DNA of 54,892 nt, from NCBI GenBank assembly GCA_001552935.1, contig KQ959711.1, positions 1-54,892 on the forward strand. Reading direction: 5' to 3'. Origin of the DNA: Umbribacter vaginalis (lineage in GTDB: Bacteria > Actinomycetota > Coriobacteriia > Coriobacteriales > Eggerthellaceae). The position numbers and the translations under genes are program-made. The notes below the pieces were generated by a model. It searched no databases. It was not told where the DNA came from and saw only the letters and a program-made list of their open reading frames with translations. Within the stretch, counting starts at the first letter, position 1. Every line of letters starts with the position of its first letter. Positions 18,501 through 26,618 of the stretch are shown here, one piece after another.

Positions 18501-20078
18501 TTATTCTTGGTTGTTTGCACGTATGGTTGCAAATATGCTTTTATTTTTGTGTACAAGCTCGATGGTGCTTATGTGCGCAAGCAAATCGGAAAGTTTGCTA
18601 TACGAATACGCTTTAGGTTCAAAGTTCGGTATGCTTGTTCGAATAAGCTTTCCCAGTGCAGGAACTGAAATAGTTGCATTCTTGTGTTCTGCTATGAGCG
18701 TTGTGATGTGCGCACTCAGTGCATCTAACGATGGGAAAGCAGCTGTTTGCAAGGGTGTTTGAGCTGAAATGCTTGGTTGTTGTGTTGTGTTTGGATGTGT
18801 GAGTGTTGTATCAGTGCTCCGCGTTTTTGCAACAGCTCGTGGAAGCGCTTTGTTTGTTTGAGGGCGAGCTTCGCGTTGATGAGAGTCATCTATGGTATGA
18901 GATAACCTGGCTACCTTTGAAGTGTTGTTGGACGTCTTGGCGTGTGATTCTTTTGCTTTTGATGCATGCGTTAAAGCTGGTGCTTTAGCTTTGCGGCTTG
19001 CTGAGCTGGTGCTTGTGGCTGTATCGTTTGTTTGCTTGTCGTTTGTGGTGTTCGTTGTATGTGTTACGCGTGTTGCATGTGCAGAAGCGCTTGTGTTTTC
19101 ATTGCTTTCGTTACTTGTTTTAAGCTCGGCGTTCGTTGTGTGCTGTGCATTTGCACTTTCTTCTTTACGTTGCTGAGTTTGATGGGCAGGTTTTGGCGCT
19201 TTTGGCGCGGATGTAGCATTGCTTGCTGCTTGTTGCTTTTGATGCGCTGTGGTCGTTTGTACTGTTCGCGCATTTGACGTTGCCACAAGCTTCAGTTTTG
19301 TAGCAGCTTGTGTATGGTGCTGTTTATTTGAATGTGTGTCAGCAAGTTCTACTAACATCGTTTTGCCCGATGAAACAAGTTTTATGCTACTAAACTCTGC
19401 AAGCAGTTTACTCAGCTGGTTGGTGCCATAATTGCGTACATCAAAATCGGGATAGCGTTTTACAAGACGGCTTCCAATTTCCCCAAGACCTGTTTCTCGT
19501 TCTTTATTCAGATTATTGGTAACAATATCAATGATTGTTTTTTCAATTTTTTTGCGTGATAAAAGCAGCTCCGCATTTTGTGTGTTATGTCCATTTTTTT
19601 GTTTCGCTGCATCATTTTTGTTGTCGTCTTCTCCAAGAAGCACTTCAAGGCATTTAAACACATCACAGGCAGTTCTAAAAGGCAAGGGAGTTTTGTTTTC
19701 GCCTGCGCCAATAACCATAAGGCCTGCTTCACGAATACGTGCTGCTAAACGTGTGAAATCGCTGTCAGATGACACAAGGCAAAATCCGTCAACCGTTTTG
19801 GTGTACATGATGTCCATTGCATCGATAATAAGCGCTGAATCGGTTGCGTTTTTCCCCGTTGTATAACTAAATTGCTGAATAGGCGTTATTGAATTTTCTA
19901 GCAGGGTGTCTTTCCATTTGGCATGGAGTGTACTGGTCCAGTCGCCATAAATGCGTTTGTAGGTGATAATGCCATAATTTGATAATTCGTCAAGAATAAC
20001 GCCAATGTATTTTGATGACACATTATCTGCGTCAATAAGTAGTGCAAAACGTTTATCCGATGAGTTTTTTTGCTCCAA
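18501..20078 (-). CDS. NYN (LabA/DUF88) ribonuclease-like protein with two OST-HTH/LOTUS domains
   Basis: Predicted RNA-binding nuclease of 525 residues. The start is TTG, chosen because GAGGAG lies six bases upstream on the minus strand and no ATG is near. Residues 10-150 form a NYN/PIN-like domain with acidic residues at LLIDADN (D16, D18), TDSALIIDAMD (D80, D87) and SSDSDF (103-108), which together could hold a metal centre. An OST-HTH/LOTUS domain covers about 175-250. A Thr/Ala/Ser/Asn/Lys/Gln-rich linker of about 200 residues follows, and then a second OST-HTH at about 450-522. OST-HTH domains bind RNA, including G-quadruplex RNA in eukaryotic examples. Target RNAs are unknown. The split two-LOTUS layout is less common than one LOTUS directly after NYN. 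Confidence 0.82.
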   Translation of the reverse strand: MEQKNSSDKRFALLIDADNVSSKYIGVILDELSNYGIITYKRIYGDWTSTLHAKWKDTLLENSITPIQQFSYTTGKNATDSALIIDAMDIMYTKTVDGFCLVSSDSDFTRLAARIREAGLMVIGAGENKTPLPFRTACDVFKCLEVLLGEDDNKNDAAKQKNGHNTQNAELLLSRKKIEKTIIDIVTNNLNKERETGLGEIGSRLVKRYPDFDVRNYGTNQLSKLLAEFSSIKLVSSGKTMLVELADTHSNKQHHTQAATKLKLVATSNARTVQTTTAHQKQQAASNATSAPKAPKPAHQTQQRKEESANAQHTTNAELKTSNESNENTSASAHATRVTHTTNTTNDKQTNDTATSTSSASRKAKAPALTHASKAKESHAKTSNNTSKVARLSHTIDDSHQREARPQTNKALPRAVAKTRSTDTTLTHPNTTQQPSISAQTPLQTAAFPSLDALSAHITTLIAEHKNATISVPALGKLIRTSIPNFEPKAYSYSKLSDLLAHISTIELVHKNKSIFATIRANNQE

Positions 20079-20402
20079 AGTATGCTCCTCACATGAACCT
20101 GAGGTGTTCGTTGTTGTTTGTTTTTGCTTTTCAAATATAAGTATACCGAGTTTCGTGGAAGGTATTTGGGAGAGTTACATAATTCTACAAAGAGAATTGA
20201 TGCAATGCGCGCATGGGTGTGTACATGCCTGCGTTATACCGGTTGTAGCGCATGCATTACGAGTGTGGTAAGGCGTCTGTGCAATCGTTGTGTCGGCGCC
20301 TGCGTATGCGTGTGCTTATGGTGCACTTTGCACAGAGAGAGCGCTGCGTTTACTTGTGTGTTTATCTGTAAAAAGAAAGGGAAGTGGTGAAAAGAGAGGT
20401 GG
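20079..20402. other. Intergenic leader between the NYN gene and tRNA-Lys
   Basis: No gene is supported in these 324 bases. They contain the strong GAGGAG site for the NYN gene and AT-rich sequence (GTATACTTATATTTG on the minus strand) suitable for a -10 region. A GT-rich stretch follows. I see no clear terminator for the upstream tRNAs. Confidence 0.4.
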
Positions 20403-20478
20403 TGGTGGACCGTCGGGGACTCGAACCCCGGACCTTGGGATTAAGAGTCCCCTGCTCTACCAACTAAGCTAACGGTCC
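20403..20478 (-). tRNA. tRNA-Lys (anticodon CTT)
   Basis: On the minus strand the acceptor GGACCGT pairs with ACGGTCC, with discriminator A and encoded CCA. The anticodon loop is CTCTTAA within GGGGA/TCCCA, and the T-arm is CGGGGTTCGAGTCCCCG. It decodes AAG. Confidence 0.97.
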
Positions 20479-20567
20479 AAAGTAGTGCACTTTCATGAAT
20501 AATGCACAGTGTAAAACATTGTAAATCATGTTTTGTTTTGCGCAAGTACTTATATGCAATAAGTGTC

Positions 20568-20645
20568 TGGGGTGGATGATCGGACTCGAACCGACGACCT
20601 CCAGAGCCACAATCTGGCGTTCTAGCCAACTGAACTACACCCACC
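20568..20645 (-). tRNA. tRNA-His (anticodon GTG)
   Basis: The minus-strand anticodon loop is TTGTGGC between CCAGA and TCTGG. The acceptor GTGGGTG pairs with CATCCAC (one G-U), preceded by the extra G-1 typical of tRNA-His, with discriminator C and encoded CCA. Confidence 0.96.
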
Positions 20646-21114
20646 AAATGCGCAAGCAAGTATTTTATAGATTATTGCGTGAAAAAGCAAGTAGCTTGGA
20701 TAAAATTTCTTGATCCTGTTGCAAAAGTGCTGCATACAGGCATGTTTGTAGGGTAACGAAAGGCAAGCATGCAGGTAGTTCGAGGGCAGTGCGCACGTAG
20801 CGCGCAATGATTCGTATGTCAATGTAACGGCAGCATGCAGGTGCGCGCAACATGGGGAGTTATCTTCACATGAACAGCTTGAAAGTAACAGCAGTATGCA
20901 GGAGAGTGTAACTTTTGCGTTTATCTTTGCGCCCGCAAGCGCGTAGTAACAACACCACGCAGGTGTGCGCAACGCTTCTTTAAGCACGCTCTTACATGAT
21001 ACGTGGGTGTGCAACAAGTATTTGCGGTAGCATGCCGCATGCACTCTTTCGGTGGTTGTTTTGCAATCACACGGCACGTGTAAGGTTAGGTTTTCCAATA
21101 TATGCTGCCCACAT
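20646..21114. other. Gene-free stretch dominated by degenerate repeats
   Basis: No protein gene is supported. A 170-codon minus-strand reading frame spans it, but it has no ribosome site. Its repeat units fall in changing frames because 61 is not a multiple of three, and its composition is Cys-rich and implausible. The stretch contains the 61-bp repeats listed separately, plus palindromic GCATGC-containing segments up to about 21045. Confidence 0.5.
20753..20973 (+). repeat. Degenerate repeats at 61-base period (28-base unit plus 33-base interval)
   Basis: Three aligned units lie at 20824-20851, 20885-20912 and 20946-20973. Each begins GTAAC, has a (C/T)GCAGG-type core and ends in AAC. They are identical at 19 of 28 positions across all three copies. 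The two intervals between them are exactly 33 bases and unrelated. A fourth, poorer unit begins with GTAAC at 20753. The dimensions match a type I CRISPR array, but the copies are degenerate and no cas genes are in the window. Confidence 0.55.
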
Positions 21115-21151
21115 AAAAAAAGAGCACCTTGCATTTGGGTACAAGGCGCTT
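21115..21151 (-). terminator. Rho-independent terminator, minus strand
   Basis: On the minus strand a nine-base stem (AGCGCCTTG with CAAGGTGCT, one G-U) is followed by C and seven T. It lies about 210 bases beyond the sstT stop and beyond sstT's own terminator, so it probably ends a separate short transcript. Confidence 0.75.
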
Positions 21152-21300
21152 AAAAGAGAACCAACTGGTGTGGGTTTGGGAAGGTTGATTAGAGGAAGGT
21201 AATCAAAATTCCAGTGGTTCTTCGGATACACAACATCCACTTGTGGTGTAGCTTATCAAGTAAACCTGAAAGCAGTCTTAAAGAAATCGTAAAAATTCAA
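21115..21300 (-). ncRNA. Candidate structured small RNA between two terminators
   Basis: Read on the minus strand, the segment between the sstT terminator and the terminator at 21115-21151 folds well. One hairpin forms from 21155-21162/21164-21168 with 21211-21222, and contains a perfect seven-base stem (21185-21191 with 21200-21206). Its apical loop reads CCTTCCTC and an internal loop is rich in CCTTCCC. A smaller hairpin has CCAC/GTGG arms at 21237-21246. The pyrimidine-rich loops are complementary to Shine-Dalgarno sequences. I could not match it to tmRNA, SRP RNA, RNase P RNA or 6S RNA. No convincing promoter was found. It could instead be processed 3' UTR. Confidence 0.35.
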
Positions 21301-21304
21301 AAAT

Positions 21305-21330
21305 GACCCAAGAAACAATGAGTCTTTTTT
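21305..21330. terminator. Bidirectional terminator downstream of sstT
   Basis: GACCCA pairs with TGAGTC (one G-U) around an eight-base loop. Six T follow on the plus side and five T on the minus side. It lies about 30-55 bases after the sstT stop. Confidence 0.6.
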
Positions 21331-21359
21331 GTTTTTGAGCACGAACAGCACCATTATGC

Positions 21360-22685
21360 CTATTCAGTTACCGTAGCTTCTGCATGTGGAGAAGCTGCAT
21401 CACCTGCGCTTGTTGTTTTGTTTTCTTCAGGACGAGCGCTTCCAAGAGCTTTGCGGTCTTTTCCCATAACAAAATCAATACCTTGTTTTTGCCACTGGCG
21501 ATACTCTGCTGCGGCAGTAAAGAGTACATCGGATGACGAATTAAGAGCTGTTTCGCAGGAGTCTTGAATAACACCGATAATAAGCCCGATAGCAACCACT
21601 TGCATAGCAACATCGTTTGAAATGCCAAATAGTGAACATGCAAGAGGAATCAGTAACAGCGAACCGCCTGCTACACCCGATGCTCCTGCAGCGCTTATAG
21701 CTGAAAGCACCGATAAAATAACTGCTGTTGGCAAGTCGACCTGAATGCCCATGGTGTGAGCAGCACACATAGCCATAACAGAAATAGTGACGGCTGCGCC
21801 TCCCATATTAATAGTAGAACCAAGCGGAATGGACACTGAGTAGTTGTCTTTTTCGAAGCCTAACTTTTCGCATAATTCCATGTTAACAGGAATGTTTGCA
21901 GCAGAAGAACGCGTAAAGAATGCCGTTAAACCTGAGTCGCGTAGGGTACGCAGCACTAAGGGGTAGGGGTTATGACGTGTGAGAGCAAATACGAACAGCG
22001 GATTTACGATAAGCGCAATAATCAACATGCATGCTACAAGCAGTACAATGAGTGCTCCGTACTGGGTAAATATTTTTAAGCCGTTACTTGATACTGACGT
22101 ATAGACCAAGCCTAAAATACCAAATGGGGCGCAGTTGATAACCCAATGAACAATTTTTCCAATAGCGTTTGAAATGCACTCAAACATGTTTTTGGTAGTG
22201 TCGCGTGATATGCGCAATGCAATACCAAGCAAGATAGCCCACGATAAAATGCCAATATAATTAGCTTTCATAAGCGCTTCAACTGGATTGACAGTGATAT
22301 TTAGCACAAGTGTGTTCAGAACTTCTCCAATGCCTTCAGGAGATGATTGTTGTGCGCCATTGACTTGAGCAAGCGTAAGCTCAATAGGAAATGCCATCGC
22401 AGCGAGAACAGCCACGAAGCCTGCAGCAAACGTAGACAGTATGTACAGGAGCAGAATTACTTTCATGTTGCCTGCCGTTTTTGCTTTAGCGAGCGCGCTA
22501 ATTACCAAGAAAAATACGAGGATTGGCGCAACTGCCTTTAGTGCAGCAACAAATAACTTACCAAGCAATTCGATAAGATAAATGTGCGCAGGTGCGAATA
22601 CGCCTAGCAGCGCACCTATGAAAAGCCCGAGAACAATTCGCAGAATAAGATCGATATTGTTCCATTTTTGAATAATAGTTTTCAC
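21360..22685 (-). CDS. sstT: Serine/threonine:Na+ symporter SstT
   Basis: Sodium-coupled serine/threonine importer of the DAACS family, about 441 residues. I chose the GTG at 22685, preceded by AAAGGT on the minus strand. The open frame runs 50 codons further upstream, but that part is not conserved in character. Eight transmembrane helices and two re-entrant loops are expected. FFTRSSAANIPVNM is the serine-rich hairpin loop, and STINMGGAAVTI is the NMxG transport motif in its SstT form. The C-terminal tail is hydrophilic. It probably supplies serine to the L-serine dehydratase encoded at 42-43.7 kb. A terminator pair follows. Confidence 0.92.
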   Translation of the reverse strand: MKTIIQKWNNIDLILRIVLGLFIGALLGVFAPAHIYLIELLGKLFVAALKAVAPILVFFLVISALAKAKTAGNMKVILLLYILSTFAAGFVAVLAAMAFPIELTLAQVNGAQQSSPEGIGEVLNTLVLNITVNPVEALMKANYIGILSWAILLGIALRISRDTTKNMFECISNAIGKIVHWVINCAPFGILGLVYTSVSSNGLKIFTQYGALIVLLVACMLIIALIVNPLFVFALTRHNPYPLVLRTLRDSGLTAFFTRSSAANIPVNMELCEKLGFEKDNYSVSIPLGSTINMGGAAVTISVMAMCAAHTMGIQVDLPTAVILSVLSAISAAGASGVAGGSLLLIPLACSLFGISNDVAMQVVAIGLIIGVIQDSCETALNSSSDVLFTAAAEYRQWQKQGIDFVMGKDRKALGSARPEENKTTSAGDAASPHAEATVTE

Positions 22686-23470
22686 GTGTAACCTTTCTCG
22701 CAAGAGGCATATGCTTGTTATAGTGTAATGGTTAGCCACAACAAGAAATGTTATCAGCTTATTACCATTTCTGTTAAAAACACATTGAAGCTTTTTGTAG
22801 CTCCTTAAAAGCATGTGCCAGAGCGTTGTGTACATAGTATCGAAAAAATTCTTTTTCGTATGTCAGATTTTTCAAGAGGGATATTTTTCACTCTTAACGG
22901 AATAGACACGTTACTGTTGCACCGTCCGTTCTTGCATCTTTTTCATGGTGAACGTCGTGTGCTTTCGGTTTTTTATAGGTTGCGCATCTGGTTTGCGCGC
23001 AGGAATACGTGCTTCTAGCTTGTGGGCGGATATAAGCATTTCTTGCTTGCATACAGGAATGAAACGCTTATTGTGTGCGGGAATACATACGAATTGCGAG
23101 AAGCTAAGCGTACAGGTAATTGAACTGGGCGGCGTATTTTTTGACTGCAGAAATGGTATTTTTGCAGTTAAATGCGAGGTGTTTTTGCAATTGCGCATGT
23201 TATGCACAGTGTTTGAACCGTAAGGGTTCTTGTATGGTCGTGCGTTGCAATACAGTTCCTGAGCGCGTGCAATATCAAGATTTATCAGGTATTCTTCCTA
23301 CCGTATGGCGCTATTAAACACAAACATTGGTCGCCAAATCACGCACAAAAAACTTTTTAATGCGAACAAATAGTCGTACAGCAGAATAGTTCTCGCTTGA
23401 AGTACGTTTCTCTACTTGATATTTTTTTGCGCACTTTACCGCGAAACACAAACAATTGAAAGGGGTGTTT
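22686..23470. other. Intergenic region between divergent sstT and the SARP regulator
   Basis: No gene is supported in about 785 bases. Short reading frames on both strands around 22910-23220 lack ribosome sites. The region contains the 27-bp degenerate repeat tract listed separately and AT-rich sequence near both start codons, where divergent promoters would lie. Confidence 0.45.
22994..23102 (+). repeat. Degenerate tandem repeat of about 27 bases
   Basis: About four successive units share a (C/T)TTG....C(A/G)GGAATA-like core; clear cores are GCAGGAATACG, ACAGGAATGAA and GCGGGAATACA. On the minus strand the tract would encode nine-residue repeats (IPAHNKRF, IPVCKQEML, ISAHKLEAR, IPARKPDAQ), but I find no start signal for such a protein. 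Confidence 0.5.
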
Positions 23471-26400
23471 ATGAATTGCTACCTTAAAGCCTCACTTTGT
23501 TTTGGGGCAGCACCTGGGTATTTAGAGCAATTGAGCGTTACGAGTCGTCCTCACTTAATTACCAGATTGCTCCAAGAGCGAAATGTGGCGCGCTTTATTG
23601 TTGCTCCAGTTGGATTTGGTAAAACGGCACTTGTCTACGATTATTGCAAAACGGTGTTTTCCTTTAAGACCTTAGCGTGGCTTGATTGTGCTAATCCTCG
23701 GTTTTTGCGTGATTTAGACAATAACGACCTGTTGGAATTTTTATCCGATGAAAGCTTCGCTATGAAGCTGGTAGTGTTTGAAGATATCCCACTTCTTGAT
23801 GAAGATCGCCAACGCGCATTCTCACAGTGTATTGATGTGTGTATTGATAAGCATATTGAAGTGATTGTAACGTGCGTACCGAGCAATGATGCCTACGGAT
23901 GCTTGCAAAAAGACCGTTTGTATCTTCCCACGTCTTCCTTGCTGCTTACCAACGAAGAACTTATACACGTTGCGCGCCATCTTCAACATGTATCTTACGA
24001 TTATGAACAGGTACACGATACATCCCGCTTATACCTTAAAGATCGGCCAGTACGTGCAACTGATACTCAGCTCGCACACCATAGCACGCCTGCTCACCAG
24101 ATAGCTTTGTGTCGAACATTTCAGCGCATTCCACAAGTATGTTGGCAGCATAATGGACATCCTACTTGTGCATTTATTGAACAGTGTTTGCGTGCTGCAC
24201 GTGATAAAAGAGAACTGTTTTCCCTGTTGACGCTTTTGATTGTACGCCGTGCATCAGTCGCTCAGCTTGAGGATATTGTATCAATTGACGCCGCGTGGCT
24301 TTCTGATTTTGCTCGCATGCATGCTTTTGTTGAGTTTGATGTTCGTACACAGATATTTGAAACACTTGCTGTTGATGTGTCGTGCATTTTAGAAGCATTT
24401 ATGCACGTAGTTTCGTCATCAACGATGAATTTTGATTCGCTTGATAGCAGTCTCAATGGTTTTCTTTCGCTATCGCATTGCGCAAGCGTACATGATTATT
24501 TCGAGCAGATGAGCGATGTACTTTGCTCTTGTAATAATTATGCGCGCGCTCTGCAATGTATAACACGCGCCTTTTGTCCACAAGAACAGCTTGAATGGTG
24601 CTTGATTCACAATAGCGCTCTTATCGAGCAGTATTGTTTGGCTGATTCGTTAGTATTGCTTGAAAATGTTTTGCCGCATGTGAACAAGCATAAAGCTGAG
24701 TGCTTGTTTATGTGTGCTGAACGTCATTTTTATTTTAATCATTACAAACGTGCACGAGTGCTTGCTGCGTGTGTATTGCATGAAAAAGATGCACCTGCTG
24801 AATTAAAAGACGCTGCTCTTAATGTATATATGTGCAGTGGTGGGCGTGTGTCTTTGGATGCGAAACACACAGATAGGACACCTTGCGATAAACAAGCAGA
24901 TAATACGCCCGTAAATACGCAATCGCGCAATGAACGTAGCGATAGCTGTTCGCTTCATGATATTTTATTTGCATCTGAACAGGAAAATTATAAGTTATTA
25001 GCATCATTTGCCTCTAATAAAGCACCACAACTTGCCTTTAAACAGCCACATACTGGTTATGATACTTCGCTGTATTGGTGTGCATTTGTGCTTCTCAAAA
25101 TAGCAGAAACGCTTACGCAACAGTATCAGCGCTGTACGTTGCGCTCTCGTTCAAACGCAGCGCACTCAACGTACTATTTTGATCATCTTGCATGCTTAAA
25201 AGAAATTCCAGCAGCGCAAAGATTTACCTACGAGGCATTTTCAAAGGAGATACACTACATTAACCCATTGTTTGCATGTTTAGGAAAAGCATATACTACG
25301 TTGTGTAAAGAACAGAGTATGTTTCCAGGGCCTTTGTTGAGCGCGCCTCTTTGTCGTGCGCTGCATGCTTCTCATGTTTTGCTTGAGTATGAACACATGC
25401 GTTTTCAGAAGATGTCACCTCATCCGCCCGCTCAATCACTTCAATCGCTGCACAGTCCTATTGATAGCTCTCCCTGTTCATCGGGACGTCGTTTAGAGCA
25501 TAATGCTGCTGGTACCTTAGAGATAAACTCTTTAGCTGCGCCGAGCTTGACTGCCGAGCAACCGTGTACACTGTTACCGAATACACGGTATAATGCCAGA
25601 TTGCAGTGCGCCAAAGGAGCTGCTGTGATAAATGCGTTACCTGCGTGTTCTCGTTCGATAGAACCCGACGCTGTTGTATCACCTGGCGTAACATCTGATG
25701 TGTCGGGCAGTAACGCACCAGTATTATCAATTCATATTTTTGGGCGATTCCGTATTTTATGTAATGGAATTGAAGTTACCGAGCGGCTGTGTAAGCGCCA
25801 TAAAGTACAAACCTTGCTTGCCGTTTTGCTGCTTAATAAGGAGAAGGAAATTCCAAAAACGGTGCTCGGTCAGTTACTGTGGCCTGAAAGTTCAATTCCA
25901 ACAGCGCGCAAAAATCTCTATTCACTGTGGTCGGTACTGAATCACGCACTGTCTCTTCCTGATGGAACGTGCCCTTATCTTATACGGAGCACTCATGCGT
26001 ATGCTGTTAATACGCTGCTTGTCCACTGCGATATTGATGAATTTCGAGTTATGTGTAGCGATTTTCAGCAGGGAAATTTCGATCATTTGCGCTGGCGACA
26101 TTATTTGGATGAATTAAGCGATAATTTTCAAGATGTGCTTATGTTAGGAGAATATGATAATGCGCATGTTATACGCCAGCGTGAAACGTGTCGAACAAAA
26201 TTGATTGAATCACTTGTCTGTGCAGCTCAACTATTGTATTCTGCTGGCGATTATACAGCAGCATCCAATTGTGCAGGCAGTGCGCTTCACTTTGATACCA
26301 CGCGTGAAGATGTAGTAGCACTGCTTATGCGTTCGTATTTGGCAGCAGGTCAGCGAATGAAAGCTATCAATACGTATCGTGTGTGTAAAGAGGAGTTGAT

Positions 26401-26482
26401 GCATAGTGTTGGCATACAGCCGTGTGAGTATGTTCAGCAATTATACAAAAGTGCACTGCGTAATGATTATGTAAAAGAATAG
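23471..26482 (+). CDS. Large STAND-like transcriptional activator with C-terminal SARP (wHTH-BTAD) module
   Basis: Signal-integrating DNA-binding regulator of 1003 residues. The ATG at 23471 follows AAAGGGGTG; a TTG at 23456 is less likely. The N-terminus has a P-loop, APVGFGKT (about residues 45-52), and a Walker-B-like LVVFEDIP, as in MalT/STAND ATPases. The middle is helical and TPR-like, with a polar variable stretch near 475-500. Residues about 750-840 form an OmpR-type winged helix (LSIHIFGRFRI, RHKVQTLLAVLLLNKE, LLWPES, RKNLYSLWSVL). A BTAD domain then runs to the C-terminus (LHFDTTREDVVALLMRSYLA, GIQPCEYVQQLY). The layout is the SARP/AfsR order inverted (NTPase first). The trigger and target genes are unknown. 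Confidence 0.85.
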   Translation: MNCYLKASLCFGAAPGYLEQLSVTSRPHLITRLLQERNVARFIVAPVGFGKTALVYDYCKTVFSFKTLAWLDCANPRFLRDLDNNDLLEFLSDESFAMKLVVFEDIPLLDEDRQRAFSQCIDVCIDKHIEVIVTCVPSNDAYGCLQKDRLYLPTSSLLLTNEELIHVARHLQHVSYDYEQVHDTSRLYLKDRPVRATDTQLAHHSTPAHQIALCRTFQRIPQVCWQHNGHPTCAFIEQCLRAARDKRELFSLLTLLIVRRASVAQLEDIVSIDAAWLSDFARMHAFVEFDVRTQIFETLAVDVSCILEAFMHVVSSSTMNFDSLDSSLNGFLSLSHCASVHDYFEQMSDVLCSCNNYARALQCITRAFCPQEQLEWCLIHNSALIEQYCLADSLVLLENVLPHVNKHKAECLFMCAERHFYFNHYKRARVLAACVLHEKDAPAELKDAALNVYMCSGGRVSLDAKHTDRTPCDKQADNTPVNTQSRNERSDSCSLHDILFASEQENYKLLASFASNKAPQLAFKQPHTGYDTSLYWCAFVLLKIAETLTQQYQRCTLRSRSNAAHSTYYFDHLACLKEIPAAQRFTYEAFSKEIHYINPLFACLGKAYTTLCKEQSMFPGPLLSAPLCRALHASHVLLEYEHMRFQKMSPHPPAQSLQSLHSPIDSSPCSSGRRLEHNAAGTLEINSLAAPSLTAEQPCTLLPNTRYNARLQCAKGAAVINALPACSRSIEPDAVVSPGVTSDVSGSNAPVLSIHIFGRFRILCNGIEVTERLCKRHKVQTLLAVLLLNKEKEIPKTVLGQLLWPESSIPTARKNLYSLWSVLNHALSLPDGTCPYLIRSTHAYAVNTLLVHCDIDEFRVMCSDFQQGNFDHLRWRHYLDELSDNFQDVLMLGEYDNAHVIRQRETCRTKLIESLVCAAQLLYSAGDYTAASNCAGSALHFDTTREDVVALLMRSYLAAGQRMKAINTYRVCKEELMHSVGIQPCEYVQQLYKSALRNDYVKE

Positions 26483-26618
26483 TATTTCGTAGCGCTTATA
26501 CTTTGTTGCGTTTAATATTTGGCAAAATTCAGCTGATATTATGGTTGCACGTATAAATATGCGATGTTTGTGCTAGAGTTACAAAGGTTATATAGTAAAA
26601 GCGATAAGGGATACATAT

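Noticed and set aside
20753-20973. Functional CRISPR array
   Set aside because: Only three or four units, with about one third of positions variable, no clear leader and no cas genes in the window. Kept as a repeat, not called as CRISPR.
20622-21134. 170-codon minus-strand reading frame across the 61-base repeats
   Set aside because: No ribosome site, Cys-rich implausible composition, and the repeat period (61) is not a multiple of three, so the units are read in different frames. It also runs into tRNA-His.
21115-21300. Identification of the small RNA candidate as 6S, SRP, tmRNA or RNase P RNA
   Set aside because: None of the signature segments of these RNAs (tRNA-like ends, GGAAGGAAGCAGC-type loop, P4 consensus) could be found.
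22911-23223. Small ORFs of 98 codons (minus) and 92 codons (plus) in the sstT/SARP gap
   Set aside because: They overlap each other on opposite strands, lack ribosome sites and arise from the 27-base repeats.
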